Part shown: positions 54,807-64,000 of the stretch, one piece after another
Position numbering within the stretch: the stretch's first letter is position 1
Layout of the letters: the number at the start of each line of letters is the position of its first letter
Source of the DNA: G965207125 sp965207125
GTDB taxonomy: Bacteria; Pseudomonadota; Alphaproteobacteria; Puniceispirillales; UBA1172
NCBI GenBank assembly: GCA_965207125.1
Contig: OZ242263.1
Location: forward strand, 1,178,001-1,242,000
Length of the DNA stretch: 64,000 nt
Reading direction: 5' to 3'
The notes under the pieces: model-generated
Seen by the model: the letters and a program-made list of their open reading frames with translations, nothing else
The model's database searches: none
What the model was told of the DNA's origin: nothing
Program-made: the position numbers and the translations under genes

Positions 54807-55114
54807 AACGCGGCACGCGATCAGCCAATCTGATAACTTTAGGGCATTACCCGCTTGATTGGCAAATCTAAAATACCACGTGCTTTACCCAAGATCGATG
54901 AGTGGCTAAATTTACTTTTACCGATGCCGACACATTGATGGTAATTTGCTCTTGTCGCAAATGCCGTGATAGGCTAGGAATTACCTTCACGAAGGATAGC
55001 TAGGGTAGTATTGGATGATTTTCTGTTGCTTTTTTGCCGATCGATGCCATACGGGTGAAAATCTACCCCTAACTACGACTCCTTCTAACACTAACACTAT
55101 ATGAAGCCCCGCCC
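54807..55114. other. Intergenic region between tRNA-Gly and folE
   Basis: A weak promoter-like pair for the tRNA is seen on the minus strand (TTGCCA 54860-54865, 18 bp, TAAAGT 54836-54841). A short CCTTC..GAAGG dyad lies near 54987-54998. I see no gene and no convincing folE promoter. Confidence 0.3.
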
Positions 55115-55723
55115 ATGACTTTTTCTGACACTGACAAAGTTGTTTCGCTTGACCAAACACCAAGCCGCGAGGAAGCTGAGACCGCGGTGCGAACGCTGTT
55201 GCGCTGGGCGGGAGATAATCCTGACCGTGAGGGCCTGCGCGACACACCGGCGAGAGTCGTTCGATCTTATGAGGAATTCTTCTCAGGGTACAAAGAAAAC
55301 CCAGTGAAAATTCTCAGCAAGGTTTTCGAGGAAGTTGGGGGATACGAGGACATGGTGATGCTAAAAAATGTCACCGTCGAATCGCGGTGTGAGCATCATA
55401 TCTTGCCCATTATCGGCGAAGCACATATCGCATATATTCCTAATCAACGGGTTGTGGGGATCTCAAAACTAGCGCGCGTGATCGATATTTTCGCGAAACG
55501 CCTTCAGACTCAAGAGACCCTAACCGCGCAAGTCGCCGAGACAATACAAAAGGTTTTAGAGCCCAAAGGCGTTGGACTAATCATCACGGCTGAACATCAA
55601 TGCATGACAACCCGCGGGGTCAGCAAGCGCGGCGTCAGCATGCACACCAGTCATTTTACTGGTGTTTTCACGCATGACAGCGAATTGCGCGAGCGTTTTC
55701 TGAAGCAAACCAAACAAATCTAA
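55115..55723 (+). CDS. folE: GTP cyclohydrolase I
   Basis: Makes dihydroneopterin triphosphate from GTP, the first step of folate synthesis. Zinc ligands are in SRCEHHILP and EHQCMTTRGV; GEAHIAYIPNQRVVGISKLAR and SKRGVSMHTSHFTG are also typical of the type IA enzyme. 202 residues is the normal alphaproteobacterial size. As this is the zinc-dependent form and it lies near the zinc-uptake locus, a link is possible but only positional. Confidence 0.96.
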   Translation: MTFSDTDKVVSLDQTPSREEAETAVRTLLRWAGDNPDREGLRDTPARVVRSYEEFFSGYKENPVKILSKVFEEVGGYEDMVMLKNVTVESRCEHHILPIIGEAHIAYIPNQRVVGISKLARVIDIFAKRLQTQETLTAQVAETIQKVLEPKGVGLIITAEHQCMTTRGVSKRGVSMHTSHFTGVFTHDSELRERFLKQTKQI

Positions 55724-55792
55724 CCGAGCCTTATGGACATAAAAGCCTGATTTGGTCTATAGTCGGATTCCGATTTTTTAACGGAAATCATC

Positions 55793-57292
55793 ATGCCGCT
55801 TAACCCGGTGCTTTACATTCTTGGTCTTTTGCTGGCTTTGCTGTCGTTGGCAATGATTATTCCGGCGTTGGTTGATTTTTACGACGGCGACGGGACTTGG
55901 ATAGCCTTTATCGCTTCAGCTTCGGTGACGTTATTTTTCGGTCTGGGTTTACTGTTATCGACACGCCTTCATTTAATCGAAACTCTTGATTTACGTCAGG
56001 CGTTTTTACTAACCAACGCGGCGTGGATAGGGATTGGTCTTTTCGGCTCGATGCCTTTTTTACTTGCGGACATAAATATGACGTTCCCGGACGCAGTGTT
56101 TGAATCGGTTTCGGGAATCACCACCACGGGATCCACGGTGATACCTAACCTTGAGATCATGTCGCGGGGTATTCTGGTGTGGCGAGCGTTATTGCAATGG
56201 CTTGGTGGAATCGGGATTATCGTGATGGCTCTTGCGGTTCTACCAATGCTGAGCATCGGTGGGATGCAGTTGTTCCGTGCCGAATCATATGAAACCCCCG
56301 ATAAAGTCATCCCACGTGCAGCAGAACTGGCGGGGGGAATTTTTGGTATTTACACTCTTTTGACTTTTGCTTGGGCTACAATGCTGTTTTTTGCCGGTAT
56401 GCCTAGCTTCGATGCGGTATTGCACGCAATGACGACTTTAGCAACTGGCGGGTTTTCAACCCGCACGGCTTCTATCGGCGCGTTTGACAATATGCTGGTC
56501 GAGGGAGTGGTGATTTTGGGGATGATCGTTGGCAGTTTACCTTTCGCGCATTATCTCGCGATCACGCGTGGCGGCTGGAAGAATCTGACCAGCGACCCGC
56601 AGGTGCGCTGGTTTCTGTTTCTGTTGGTCGCGCTATCAGCAATTATTTGCATGCGCCTGACCAGCATGTCTGATTTATCTATTGGCGAAGCCTTGCGTCG
56701 CTCGGTGTTTAATACCGTGTCCGTGATGACTGGAACTGGATATAGCAGTGGTAATTTTGCAGCGTGGGGAGGCAGCATTTCGGTCATCCTATTGATCGCG
56801 ATGTTTATCGGCGGCTGTGCAGGATCGACAACTTGCGGAATGAAGATGTTTCGGCTTCAGGTTTTAGCATCGACCGCAAAAATTCAGATGTTACGTCTGT
56901 TGCGCCCTCACGCGGTTATTGTGACCTATTACAACCAACGTCCAGTTCCTGAGGCGGTGATGGAAGCCGTGACGGGATTTTTCTATCTGTATATTCTAAG
57001 TTTTGTGTTGATTGCGATTTTGCTTGGTTTAACGGGTCTTGATTTTGAAACGACGATCTCGGCGGCGGCCACGTCGATCAGCAATGTCGGACCTGGTCTT
57101 GGAACAGTGATCGGCCCTGACGGCAGTTTTAAGACGTTAAGCGGAGTGGCAAAATGGATTATGGTCGCAGCGATGATCCTCGGACGCCTCGAATTATTTA
57201 CGGTATTGGTGATGTTTGTGCCCGGTTTCTGGCGGCGGCAACGTCAGGGGACGTCTAAACGATCTCAAAATGACTGGTCGGCACGCAATTAG
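55793..57292 (+). CDS. trkH: Potassium uptake protein TrkH
   Basis: 499-residue K+ translocating subunit of the Trk system. Four pore-loop repeats can be read: SGITTTGSTV, TTLATGGFSTR, SVMTGTGYSS and TSISNVGPGLG, each with the filter Gly. TrkA is not in the window. The stop overlaps the end of the convergent lipoprotein gene by 4 nt. Upstream, TCGGATTCCGA followed by six T (55762-55779) could be a weak folE terminator. Confidence 0.95.
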   Translation: MPLNPVLYILGLLLALLSLAMIIPALVDFYDGDGTWIAFIASASVTLFFGLGLLLSTRLHLIETLDLRQAFLLTNAAWIGIGLFGSMPFLLADINMTFPDAVFESVSGITTTGSTVIPNLEIMSRGILVWRALLQWLGGIGIIVMALAVLPMLSIGGMQLFRAESYETPDKVIPRAAELAGGIFGIYTLLTFAWATMLFFAGMPSFDAVLHAMTTLATGGFSTRTASIGAFDNMLVEGVVILGMIVGSLPFAHYLAITRGGWKNLTSDPQVRWFLFLLVALSAIICMRLTSMSDLSIGEALRRSVFNTVSVMTGTGYSSGNFAAWGGSISVILLIAMFIGGCAGSTTCGMKMFRLQVLASTAKIQMLRLLRPHAVIVTYYNQRPVPEAVMEAVTGFFYLYILSFVLIAILLGLTGLDFETTISAAATSISNVGPGLGTVIGPDGSFKTLSGVAKWIMVAAMILGRLELFTVLVMFVPGFWRRQRQGTSKRSQNDWSARN

Positions 57293-57912
57293 TTGCTGAG
57301 CGGCCAGCCGCCAGCGAAGGTGATGAGAGAGATCTGTCGCCTGAATTCGTTATCAAAACGACTGATTGCTTCACTCATGACCCGCGTCCTGATCACATCC
57401 GCTTCAGCTGGGGTTGTGTTATCAGCGATTGTTTCGGTGTAATTGGCTTGAACAGCCAAATCGGCAACGCGGTTGCCGTCGGGATGAGTAAAGATAAAAA
57501 GACTATCCAGTTTTGCTTCAACCGTCAGCCGTTGCTCATTGGTAAAAAACGACCGAATACCTTCTCCTTGGTCTCGATCGGTTTCGGTGACTGAAGCGTT
57601 GGTGACGGTCATGGTTACTTTACCTTTATCACTATCGGGAATAAGGGTGGAGGTGCCCCAGTTAACGAGCTTCTCGCCGAGGGTTGGACTAAAAAGATGA
57701 TCGATATTGGGCTTGGCCGCCGGCGAGTGATAAGCGTTGATGGCATTGACAGAAGCAACCGCAAGATAAATTCTACCGCCACGCGTCGATATCGCCGGAT
57801 CTAACCTCGGCGCACCGCATGCTGTCACCAACAAAGGGGCTACGAGCGCGCCGCCGATAAAATGACGCCGAGGCATGATCTGATAATGATTTTTCTTGGT
57901 ATCGATAGTCAT
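57289..57912 (-). CDS. Predicted lipoprotein of unknown function
   Basis: 207 residues from the ATG at 57912 (AGGA seven nt upstream; the frame opens six codons earlier). The N-terminus has a basic region (PRRHFIG) and a lipobox LVTACG (Cys about residue 32). The mature part is probably a mixed alpha/beta domain with several Thr-rich strands; I recognise no family motif. Convergent with trkH and upstream of argF on the same strand. Confidence 0.7.
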   Translation of the reverse strand: MTIDTKKNHYQIMPRRHFIGGALVAPLLVTACGAPRLDPAISTRGGRIYLAVASVNAINAYHSPAAKPNIDHLFSPTLGEKLVNWGTSTLIPDSDKGKVTMTVTNASVTETDRDQGEGIRSFFTNEQRLTVEAKLDSLFIFTHPDGNRVADLAVQANYTETIADNTTPAEADVIRTRVMSEAISRFDNEFRRQISLITFAGGWPLSN

Positions 57913-57955
57913 GTTTTTTCCTAATAACATATCTCGCGGTTCAGGTCATCCCATT

Positions 57956-58882
57956 CTAGGGCATAACATCCGCACAATAACTAAGAATCGACTTCTGGAC
58001 ATGAAGCCTGTTTTCAGCTTCATCCCAGATGATCGATTGCGCTCCATCCACAACTTCTGCAACCACTTCTTGCCCTCTGTAGACCGGCAGGCAATGCATA
58101 AAGACAGCATCAGATTTGGCAACCTTCATCACAGCTTCGGTAACCTGATACTGGCGCAACAGAGCGGTGTTATCGCCGCTATTACTCCGCCCGCCTCCAC
58201 CCGCCATCGAAGCCCAAGTATCGGTAACGATCACATCGGCATCGACAGCAGCGGTGATGGCTTTATCCTCAAAAATGATTTTCGCGCCTTGATTTTGAGC
58301 TTTTGCGACAGAATCAGCATCAAGCAGAAGGGCTTGAGGTGTGGCGAGGATGAATTCAAAACCGAATTTTCCGGCTGCTTCGAGCCAGCTGGTCGCAACA
58401 TTGTTGCTATCGCCAAGCCAGACAATTTTAAGCCCACTAAAATCGTAATCAGGAGCCTTATGTTCAGCAAGCGTCAGCATATCGCCCATGACTTGACAGG
58501 GATGGCTTCGGTCGGTGAGGCCATTAATCACAGGAATAGAGGCATTATCAGCAAGTTCGACCAAAGTCGCATGTGAGCGCGCGCGTATAACGATTGCATC
58601 GACATAGCGCGATAAAACTTTGGCGGTATCGGCAAAAGTCTCGCCGCGTCCGAGCTGCATATCCTCGCTTTTAAGTGCGATCGGTTGCGCGCCAAGTTGC
58701 TTGATTCCAACTTCGAACGAGATTCTGGTTCTGGTGGATTGTGTCTCGAAAATCATCGCGACCGCTTTGCCATCGAGTCTTGTCGCCGATGCGCTATGGT
58801 CAGCCTTGACTGCAGAGGCATCGATCAGCATCGAGGCCAGCGTTTGGCGATCAAAATCGGCGATATCGAGAAAATGCGTCAT
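57956..58882 (-). CDS. argF: Ornithine carbamoyltransferase
   Basis: Condenses ornithine and carbamoyl phosphate to citrulline. The carbamoyl-phosphate loop is STRTRISFE (about residues 50-58), the HPCQ motif is in RSHPCQVMGD, and the ornithine site includes the HCLP motif in MHCLPVYRGQE. 308 residues. Starts 3 nt after the argD stop. Confidence 0.96.
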   Translation of the reverse strand: MTHFLDIADFDRQTLASMLIDASAVKADHSASATRLDGKAVAMIFETQSTRTRISFEVGIKQLGAQPIALKSEDMQLGRGETFADTAKVLSRYVDAIVIRARSHATLVELADNASIPVINGLTDRSHPCQVMGDMLTLAEHKAPDYDFSGLKIVWLGDSNNVATSWLEAAGKFGFEFILATPQALLLDADSVAKAQNQGAKIIFEDKAITAAVDADVIVTDTWASMAGGGGRSNSGDNTALLRQYQVTEAVMKVAKSDAVFMHCLPVYRGQEVVAEVVDGAQSIIWDEAENRLHVQKSILSYCADVMP

Positions 58883-58885
58883 GGG

Positions 58886-60100
58886 TTATGTGTTGGTTTC
58901 GATGATGGTTTTATCGAGAATCTCCACGGCTTGGTCAATCTCATTCTTTGTGATCGTGAGTGGTGGCAGAAGACGGATGGTATTATTTGCGGCCGGCACC
59001 ACCAACAGGTGGTTGTCTCTCAGCCTCGCGGTGATACCAGCAACGGGGTAATCGGATGAAAGCACAAGTCCTAAAAGAAACCCTTTTCCGCGGATTTCGG
59101 TGATAGCGGGATGCCGTGAAGCCAAGTTTTCAAGCGCGTCAAATAAATGCTGCGCCCGCGCCCGAACATCGGCAAGAAATTTCTCATCGAGAACAGAGAT
59201 TACCGCCTTCGCCGCTCGCATCGCCAAAGGATTGCCCCCGAAGGTGGACCCATGGCTTCCCGGCGTCATCGCCTCGGCGACATAATCCGTGGCAATCACC
59301 GCGCCAGCTGGAAAGCCGCCAGCCAATCCCTTGGCTACAGCGATAATATCAGGTTTCGCGCTGCTTTCTTGATAGGAGAAAAAATATCCTGACCGCCCAA
59401 CACCGATTTGAACTTCATCAGCGATCAGCAAGCATCCTGTCTCATGGCAGAGCACAGAAAGATCATCGATAAAACGTGGCGGCAGGGGTTTGGCTCCGCC
59501 CTCGCCCTGGACTGTTTCGATCATAACGGCGGCAATTTGCGGAGCTGGACTTTCAGCGTCCCGGGTCAATCGGTCGCGTAAAACATTCATATTCCCGAAA
59601 GGAAAGTGATCAAACCCCTCTGGCATAGGGCCGAATCCTTCACGAAAAATGGGCTTGTCGGTGGCCGCAAGCATAGCGATCGTGCGCCCGTGGAATGCGC
59701 CTTCAGAACAAAGGATCGTCTGCCTTGAAGGTTCAAGTCCTGAAATTTTACTATGGTGATAGATGGCCCGCCGCGCCATCTTAACAGCGGCTTCGGTCGC
59801 CTCAGTGCCGGAATTGCAGAAAAACACTTTATCCAACCCGGCGCATTCGGTGAGGAGTTTTGCCACCTCTTCCTGTTCAGGAATCGTGAAAAGATTTGAT
59901 ACATGCCATAATTTCTGTGCTTGGTCACTCAGGGCTTCGACAAGCCGTGGATGCCCATGTCCGAGGGTGGTAACAGCGATACCCGAGGCGCAATCGAGAT
60001 AACGATCGCCGCTGTGCGCGATCAGCCAGCTGCCCTCCCCATGGCTGAATGAAAGGCTAGCACGGGCGTAATTGCCCATCAGCGCAGTTTTTTCAGTCAT
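58886..60100 (-). CDS. argD: Acetylornithine/succinyldiaminopimelate aminotransferase
   Basis: PLP-dependent class III aminotransferase. FCNSGTEATEAAVKMAR binds the cofactor, LIADEVQIGVGRSG is the Asp region and AVAKGLAGGFPAGAV contains the PLP lysine. 404 residues. It overlaps the preceding dcd gene by 8 nt and is followed by argF at 3 nt, so arginine and deoxynucleotide genes share a transcription unit. Confidence 0.95.
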   Translation of the reverse strand: MTEKTALMGNYARASLSFSHGEGSWLIAHSGDRYLDCASGIAVTTLGHGHPRLVEALSDQAQKLWHVSNLFTIPEQEEVAKLLTECAGLDKVFFCNSGTEATEAAVKMARRAIYHHSKISGLEPSRQTILCSEGAFHGRTIAMLAATDKPIFREGFGPMPEGFDHFPFGNMNVLRDRLTRDAESPAPQIAAVMIETVQGEGGAKPLPPRFIDDLSVLCHETGCLLIADEVQIGVGRSGYFFSYQESSAKPDIIAVAKGLAGGFPAGAVIATDYVAEAMTPGSHGSTFGGNPLAMRAAKAVISVLDEKFLADVRARAQHLFDALENLASRHPAITEIRGKGFLLGLVLSSDYPVAGITARLRDNHLLVVPAANNTIRLLPPLTITKNEIDQAVEILDKTIIETNT

Positions 60101-61190
60101 AATCTACCTCTCTTACCGGCGGCTTAAAATGTTTTGCGAGTTGAAGCCCTTGAGCTTGGTAGTGTGAGCCACTCCCCTTTTCGCCATAAAGCGAGTCAGA
60201 AGCACATAAAGACAAGTTTTCATAGACAAGATGACAGACAGTCTGTCCTTCTTCGATAAGGAAAGGCACGTCATGCGAGCGCATTTCGAGTACAGCGCGC
60301 GTGCCTTCAGCGCCTAATTCCGCCATCCCAAATCCAGGGTCAAAAAATCCGGCGTAATGCGCGCGAAACTCGCCTTGACTTGTGTCATAGGCGGTCATTT
60401 CAGCAGCTTGGCTATTAGGAATGACAACATCTTCACGGCTCGCAATAATATAGAACTCATCGGGGTTAAGCACCAACCCACCTGCACTCAGATCATCGGT
60501 GGTAATTTTTTCCCAAAACGGTGCGACTGGATAGGCCGCAACCTGATCTATATCGATCAGCCCGGTGTATTTCCGGGCACGCCAGCCGATCAGTTTCGGG
60601 ATAAGCGGTTGAGCTTTACCCGACAGGTCAACGCTAAGCGAGATTCTTTTATCAATGCGCGTCTCACCGATTCTAAGCCGCAGTTGTGACAAGCGTGAGC
60701 CTTTATGCACCAGAACAGGAAAAGTGCGAGGCGAAATCTCAAGATAAATCACGCCGTGATATCCGCCTTTAGCAATCTCGAACTCCGTAGCGCCATCAAC
60801 GATCATACGGGTGAACACATCAAGACGTCCAGTCGAGCTTTTAGGATTGGCAATAGCGGTGATCTCGTGTGGCAAGTTAAGCCCTTCCATGATCTCAGCA
60901 ATATAAACGCATCCTTTTTCGAGTACCGCACCGTGGCTCAGGTCAATTTCATGCAATGCCAATGCGTTAAGTTTATCAGCGACCTGATGGCCCTTACCGG
61001 GAAGAAAAGACCCTTGCACCCGCCACGCTTTCGCGCCAAGTCGAAGGTCAATTGAGGCGGGCTGAATCTGCCGTGGAGCCAGCGGCATTGAAGCAGTGAT
61101 TACCCCATCTTTATACGCGGATTCCAACTGCGGGTAAGACAGAATGCCAGAGGCAAAATCTGTGGCAGATTTATGGTTATTACTTGTCAT
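60093..61190 (-). CDS. dcd: 2'-Deoxycytidine 5'-triphosphate deaminase, two-domain form
   Basis: 365-residue protein with two tandem dUTPase/DCD-like folds, the long form common in Alphaproteobacteria. Domain 1 has RQIQPASIDLRLG and ANPKSSTGRLDVFTR with the downstream catalytic Glu region GVIYLEISPRTFPV. Domain 2 has HYAGFFDPGFG and a second beta-barrel ending VCHLVYENLS. It feeds dTTP synthesis by making dUTP from dCTP. Overlaps argD by 8 nt. Confidence 0.9.
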   Translation of the reverse strand: MTSNNHKSATDFASGILSYPQLESAYKDGVITASMPLAPRQIQPASIDLRLGAKAWRVQGSFLPGKGHQVADKLNALALHEIDLSHGAVLEKGCVYIAEIMEGLNLPHEITAIANPKSSTGRLDVFTRMIVDGATEFEIAKGGYHGVIYLEISPRTFPVLVHKGSRLSQLRLRIGETRIDKRISLSVDLSGKAQPLIPKLIGWRARKYTGLIDIDQVAAYPVAPFWEKITTDDLSAGGLVLNPDEFYIIASREDVVIPNSQAAEMTAYDTSQGEFRAHYAGFFDPGFGMAELGAEGTRAVLEMRSHDVPFLIEEGQTVCHLVYENLSLCASDSLYGEKGSGSHYQAQGLQLAKHFKPPVREVDYD

Positions 61191-61199
61191 GTTCGTCCA

Positions 61200-62036
61200 C
61201 TAACTTTTAAGTTTATAGCCTGAAGCCAGCATCGCCAGTGCTAACCAACCAAAAACTAGACCCAGCACCGATAAAACTATACAGCCAATCAAAGGTGAAG
61301 CCGAAGCGCTACCGATCATGGCATAACGAAACCCATCTATCACATAGAACATAGGATTATAAAGCCCTATCAAATCGAAAGGCGGAGGCAGATTATCGAT
61401 AGAATAAAAGGTGCCAGAAAGGAAAATCAAAGGCTGGATGACGAAGTTGGTGATGGTTGCGAGGTTATCGAATTTATCCGCCCAAATTCCGGTGATAATT
61501 CCCCCGAGGGACATGATAATAGACCCCAGCAACAAAAACATAATAGCGGCAAGAGGATGGGCAGGAATAACGCTAATCCCAAAGACGCTCATGGTAAATA
61601 AAGTGACTATTCCGACTGCGATTCCTCTGGTGACGCCGGCGGCCCCCATCGCCAGCACGACCTCGAAGGATGAGAGTGGCGGCATTAGAATATCAATGAT
61701 ATTCCCCTGCACTTTGCTAATCACCAAGGAGGACGAGGGGTTAGCAAAAGCGTTTTGTAGCGTCGCCATCATCACAAGTCCTGGGGCGAGAAAATTGATA
61801 AAATCAATCTCGCCTTCGATGGCGACCCGGTCGCCTAGCGCCACAGCAAAAACAGTGAGAAGTAACCAAGTGGTGACCACCGGTGCAGCCACGGTTTGCC
61901 CGATAATTTTAACAAACCGCATAACTTCGCGTTGATAGAGCGTCAACCAGCCAATACGGTTAAAGCGTCCAATGATGATCGGACGCATGAGGGGCAGTGC
62001 GAGTGTATCCTTTTGATTTTTCTTTCGTATCGACAT
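61200..62036 (-). CDS. ABC-2 type transporter permease
   Basis: 278 residues from the ATG at 62036 (MSIRKKN). Six membrane helices; the pattern YQREVMRFVKIIGQTVAAPVVTTWL and PLIFLSGTFYSIDNLPP is that of ABC-2 permeases related to YadH/NodJ. The ATPase partner is not in the window. Divergent from recX with a 61-bp gap. Substrate unknown. Confidence 0.88.
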   Translation of the reverse strand: MSIRKKNQKDTLALPLMRPIIIGRFNRIGWLTLYQREVMRFVKIIGQTVAAPVVTTWLLLTVFAVALGDRVAIEGEIDFINFLAPGLVMMATLQNAFANPSSSLVISKVQGNIIDILMPPLSSFEVVLAMGAAGVTRGIAVGIVTLFTMSVFGISVIPAHPLAAIMFLLLGSIIMSLGGIITGIWADKFDNLATITNFVIQPLIFLSGTFYSIDNLPPPFDLIGLYNPMFYVIDGFRYAMIGSASASPLIGCIVLSVLGLVFGWLALAMLASGYKLKS

Positions 62037-62097
62037 AGCGGCATCATATTCGCTATAGTTGCCCAAAGCAAGATCAGCAGGAAGGGCCGAGGGTGTG

Positions 62098-62652
62098 ATG
62101 AAGATGCTTTTATCGAGCAAGATCAGCAAGCGCTTCGAGAATAAAGCACTACATTATCTTCAGCGTTATACATCCAGTGAGGCCCATTTGCGGCAAATTT
62201 TATGGCGATTTTTTGAGCGCAAAATCGCACCGCACCAATCCGAAGATGATCATCAGAGTAAACAAAGCGCGGAGGAGTCGATCGATAGCGTTATCGAGAA
62301 TTGCAAACGTTTCGGTTATCTGAGCGACAGCAATTACGCGCAAGCCAAGACGAAGAATTTGCGGGCTAGGGGCAAATCACGCGTGTCAATTATTGCCTAT
62401 CTGAAAAAGCGCGGAATTGAAAATACCATGATCACCACCACACTTGAGGATCAAGACCTCGGCGGCGAGGCCGCGGAACGTGCAGCAGCCTTCCGTTACG
62501 CGAGGCGGAGCGGGGTTGGGGTTTTCGCGGAGGATCGTGAAAGACAAAAAGACGGCTGGCAACAGCGTCATCTCGCACGGATGGCCCGAGCGGGATTTTC
62601 ACGTCATATAGCACAGAAAATTATCGAGGCCAGAGATGAAACTGACTTTTGA
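62098..62652 (+). CDS. recX: Regulatory protein RecX
   Basis: RecA modulator, 184 residues from the ATG at 62098 (AGGG upstream). Three-helix RecX repeats are visible: ALHYLQRYTSSEAHLRQILWRF, NCKRFGYLSDSNYAQAKTKNLRARGKSRVSIIAYLKKRG and LARMARAGFSRHIAQKII. recA is not adjacent. The pairing with this ABC-2 permease is common in the class. Confidence 0.88.
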   Translation: MKMLLSSKISKRFENKALHYLQRYTSSEAHLRQILWRFFERKIAPHQSEDDHQSKQSAEESIDSVIENCKRFGYLSDSNYAQAKTKNLRARGKSRVSIIAYLKKRGIENTMITTTLEDQDLGGEAAERAAAFRYARRSGVGVFAEDRERQKDGWQQRHLARMARAGFSRHIAQKIIEARDETDF

Positions 62653-62761
62653 TATTTGCGTGGGACGAGGTGCGGCGTTGCCCTATATGCTCTTGTCTCA
62701 CATAGTGCATCGATGCTAGTTTCAGGCTTTCGAGACACAAAACTATTTAAGAGAATGACTG

Positions 62762-64000
62762 ATGACTGAGAAAAAAAAATTCCCCCCATCGCCGAATCGT
62801 GTCGCCACCACCAATATGACCAATGAGCAATATCTTGAGATGTATAAACGCTCGCTTGAAGATAATGAAGGTTTTTGGGGCGAGGTGGGAACGAAGACAA
62901 TCTCTTGGATAAAACCTTATACGACCGTACGGAACACGTCTTATGATCTGAATGATTTTCGGATTCGCTGGTATGAGGATGGCACACTGAACGCTTCAGC
63001 GAATTGCCTTGATCGGAATCTCGAACAGCGCGGCGAGCAGATAGCGATTATTTTCGAAGGCGATGAACCTGATGACAGTCGCCATATCACCTATAAGGAA
63101 CTTCATGATGAAGTTTGCCGTTTTGCCAATGTGTTGAAAAAGCGTGGGGTTAAGGCGGGCGATAGGGTTACGATTTATATGCCGATGATTCCTGAGGCCG
63201 CAGTCGCAATGCTCGCAGTGGTGCGTCTTGGGGCGATTCATTCGGTGGTATTTGGAGGTTTTTCGCCTGATTCACTAGCAGGACGAATTATCGATTGCGA
63301 CTCATCGGTAATAATCACCGCTGATGAAGGTGTTCGCGGCGGTAAAAAAATTCCACTCAAAGCCAACACCGACCAAGCCCTAAAACAATGCCCGAAGTGC
63401 ACGACGGCGATCGTAGTCAAGCGCACCGGCGGTGAGATCGAATGGCATAGCGGGCGCGATTACTGGTATCATCAGGAAATGGCTGAGGTTGACGCCAACT
63501 GCCCACCGGTTGAGGTTTCAGCCGAAGATCCGATGTTCATCCTCTACACTTCAGGATCAACCGGCCAACCCAAAGGTGTGTTGCACACCACAGGCGGCTA
63601 TATGGTCTATTCGACCATGACCTTTAGATATGTTTTCGATTACCAAGAGGGTGATATTTACTGGTGTTCAGCTGATGTCGGCTGGGTTACAGGACACAGT
63701 TATATCGTCTATGGACCTCTCGCGAATGGCGCGACCATCGTGATGTTCGAAGGCGTGCCAACCTATCCTGATGTGGATCGTTTCTGGCAGATTGTCGCCA
63801 AACATAAAGTGACAATTTTCTACACCGCCCCCACGGCGATCAGAGCCTTGATGCGCGAAGGCTCAGAGCCGGTCATGCGGCACGACCGATCATCGCTCAA
63901 GACGCTCGGTACGGTTGGAGAACCGATCAATCCTGAGGCGTGGATGTGGTATCATGAGGTCGTCGGTGAAGGTCGCTGTCCGATCATCGACACTTGGTGG
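62762..64000 (+). CDS. acs: Acetyl-CoA synthetase, 5' part
   Basis: AMP-forming acetate--CoA ligase cut by the window edge; 413 codons are present and the frame is open to the last base. It starts MTEKKKFPPSPNRVATTNMT at the ATG at 62762; an ATG seven bases earlier hits a stop. The ATP-binding motif YTSGSTGQPKG, LGAIHSVVFGGFSPDSLAGR, VGWVTGHSYIVYGPL and the Trp of IIDTWW mark Acs rather than propionyl-CoA synthetase. No stop lies inside. Confidence 0.95.
   Translation, partial: MTEKKKFPPSPNRVATTNMTNEQYLEMYKRSLEDNEGFWGEVGTKTISWIKPYTTVRNTSYDLNDFRIRWYEDGTLNASANCLDRNLEQRGEQIAIIFEGDEPDDSRHITYKELHDEVCRFANVLKKRGVKAGDRVTIYMPMIPEAAVAMLAVVRLGAIHSVVFGGFSPDSLAGRIIDCDSSVIITADEGVRGGKKIPLKANTDQALKQCPKCTTAIVVKRTGGEIEWHSGRDYWYHQEMAEVDANCPPVEVSAEDPMFILYTSGSTGQPKGVLHTTGGYMVYSTMTFRYVFDYQEGDIYWCSADVGWVTGHSYIVYGPLANGATIVMFEGVPTYPDVDRFWQIVAKHKVTIFYTAPTAIRALMREGSEPVMRHDRSSLKTLGTVGEPINPEAWMWYHEVVGEGRCPIIDTWW

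Overview
This window is core chromosome of an alphaproteobacterium. The 16S rRNA reads as alphaproteobacterial. So does the gene content: CobS/CobT next to BolA and a J-domain protein, class I lysyl-tRNA synthetase, DUF4167, DUF1178, DUF1289, a two-domain Dcd, type-2 heme A synthase, and the order lysC...prfA-prmC-DUF4167. Base composition is moderate (about half G+C). Glycine betaine methyltransferase and many uptake systems would fit a marine heterotroph, but I cannot place it below class with confidence. I saw no insertion sequence, prophage, CRISPR array or plasmid function. Genes are packed with many 1-20 nt overlaps.

Layout. 1-4540: a quinol-type nitric oxide reductase whose promoter carries a perfect inverted repeat, then (minus strand) tRNA-Ile(GAU) and 16S rRNA with a strong promoter; no tRNA-Ala, 23S or 5S follows. 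4824-6619: M23 peptidase and DUF4167 protein. 6759-13349: minus-strand run lysC, rodZ-like, ispG, hisS, prfA, prmC. 13450-22257: ubiG, DUF1178, secA, a parvulin isomerase, argJ, mutT, an NDUFAF5-like methyltransferase and a Nit-type amidase. 22302-29743: accA, xerD and a large exported protein diverge from aroK-aroB-CNNM transporter-DUF2889. 29689-33909: bolA, J-domain protein, cobS, cobT, rpmB. 34089-40346: pyrD-lysS diverge from a DinG-like helicase and bioY. 40419-42481: groESL under a CIRCE element, followed by a 550-base stretch that seems to encode a structured RNA with its own terminator. 42954-50901: ctaA, aspS, bmt, DUF1289, glutamate dehydrogenase, an MFS and an EamA transporter. 51226-54694: complete zinc-uptake locus zur-znuC-znuB divergent from znuA with a palindromic Zur box between. 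54733-64000: tRNA-Gly, folE, trkH, a lipoprotein, argF-argD-dcd, an ABC-2 permease, recX and the 5' part of acs.

Most genes serve translation and its release factors, protein export and folding, isoprenoid, folate, shikimate, arginine and lysine-family pathways, cobalamin cobalt insertion and metal or potassium uptake. The most unusual items are the ZnuA protein with 26 tandem EQHHx pentapeptides (50 histidines within 130 residues), the candidate RNA at 42549-42802, and the 16S-tRNA-Ile unit that runs into a nitric oxide reductase gene instead of 23S rRNA.
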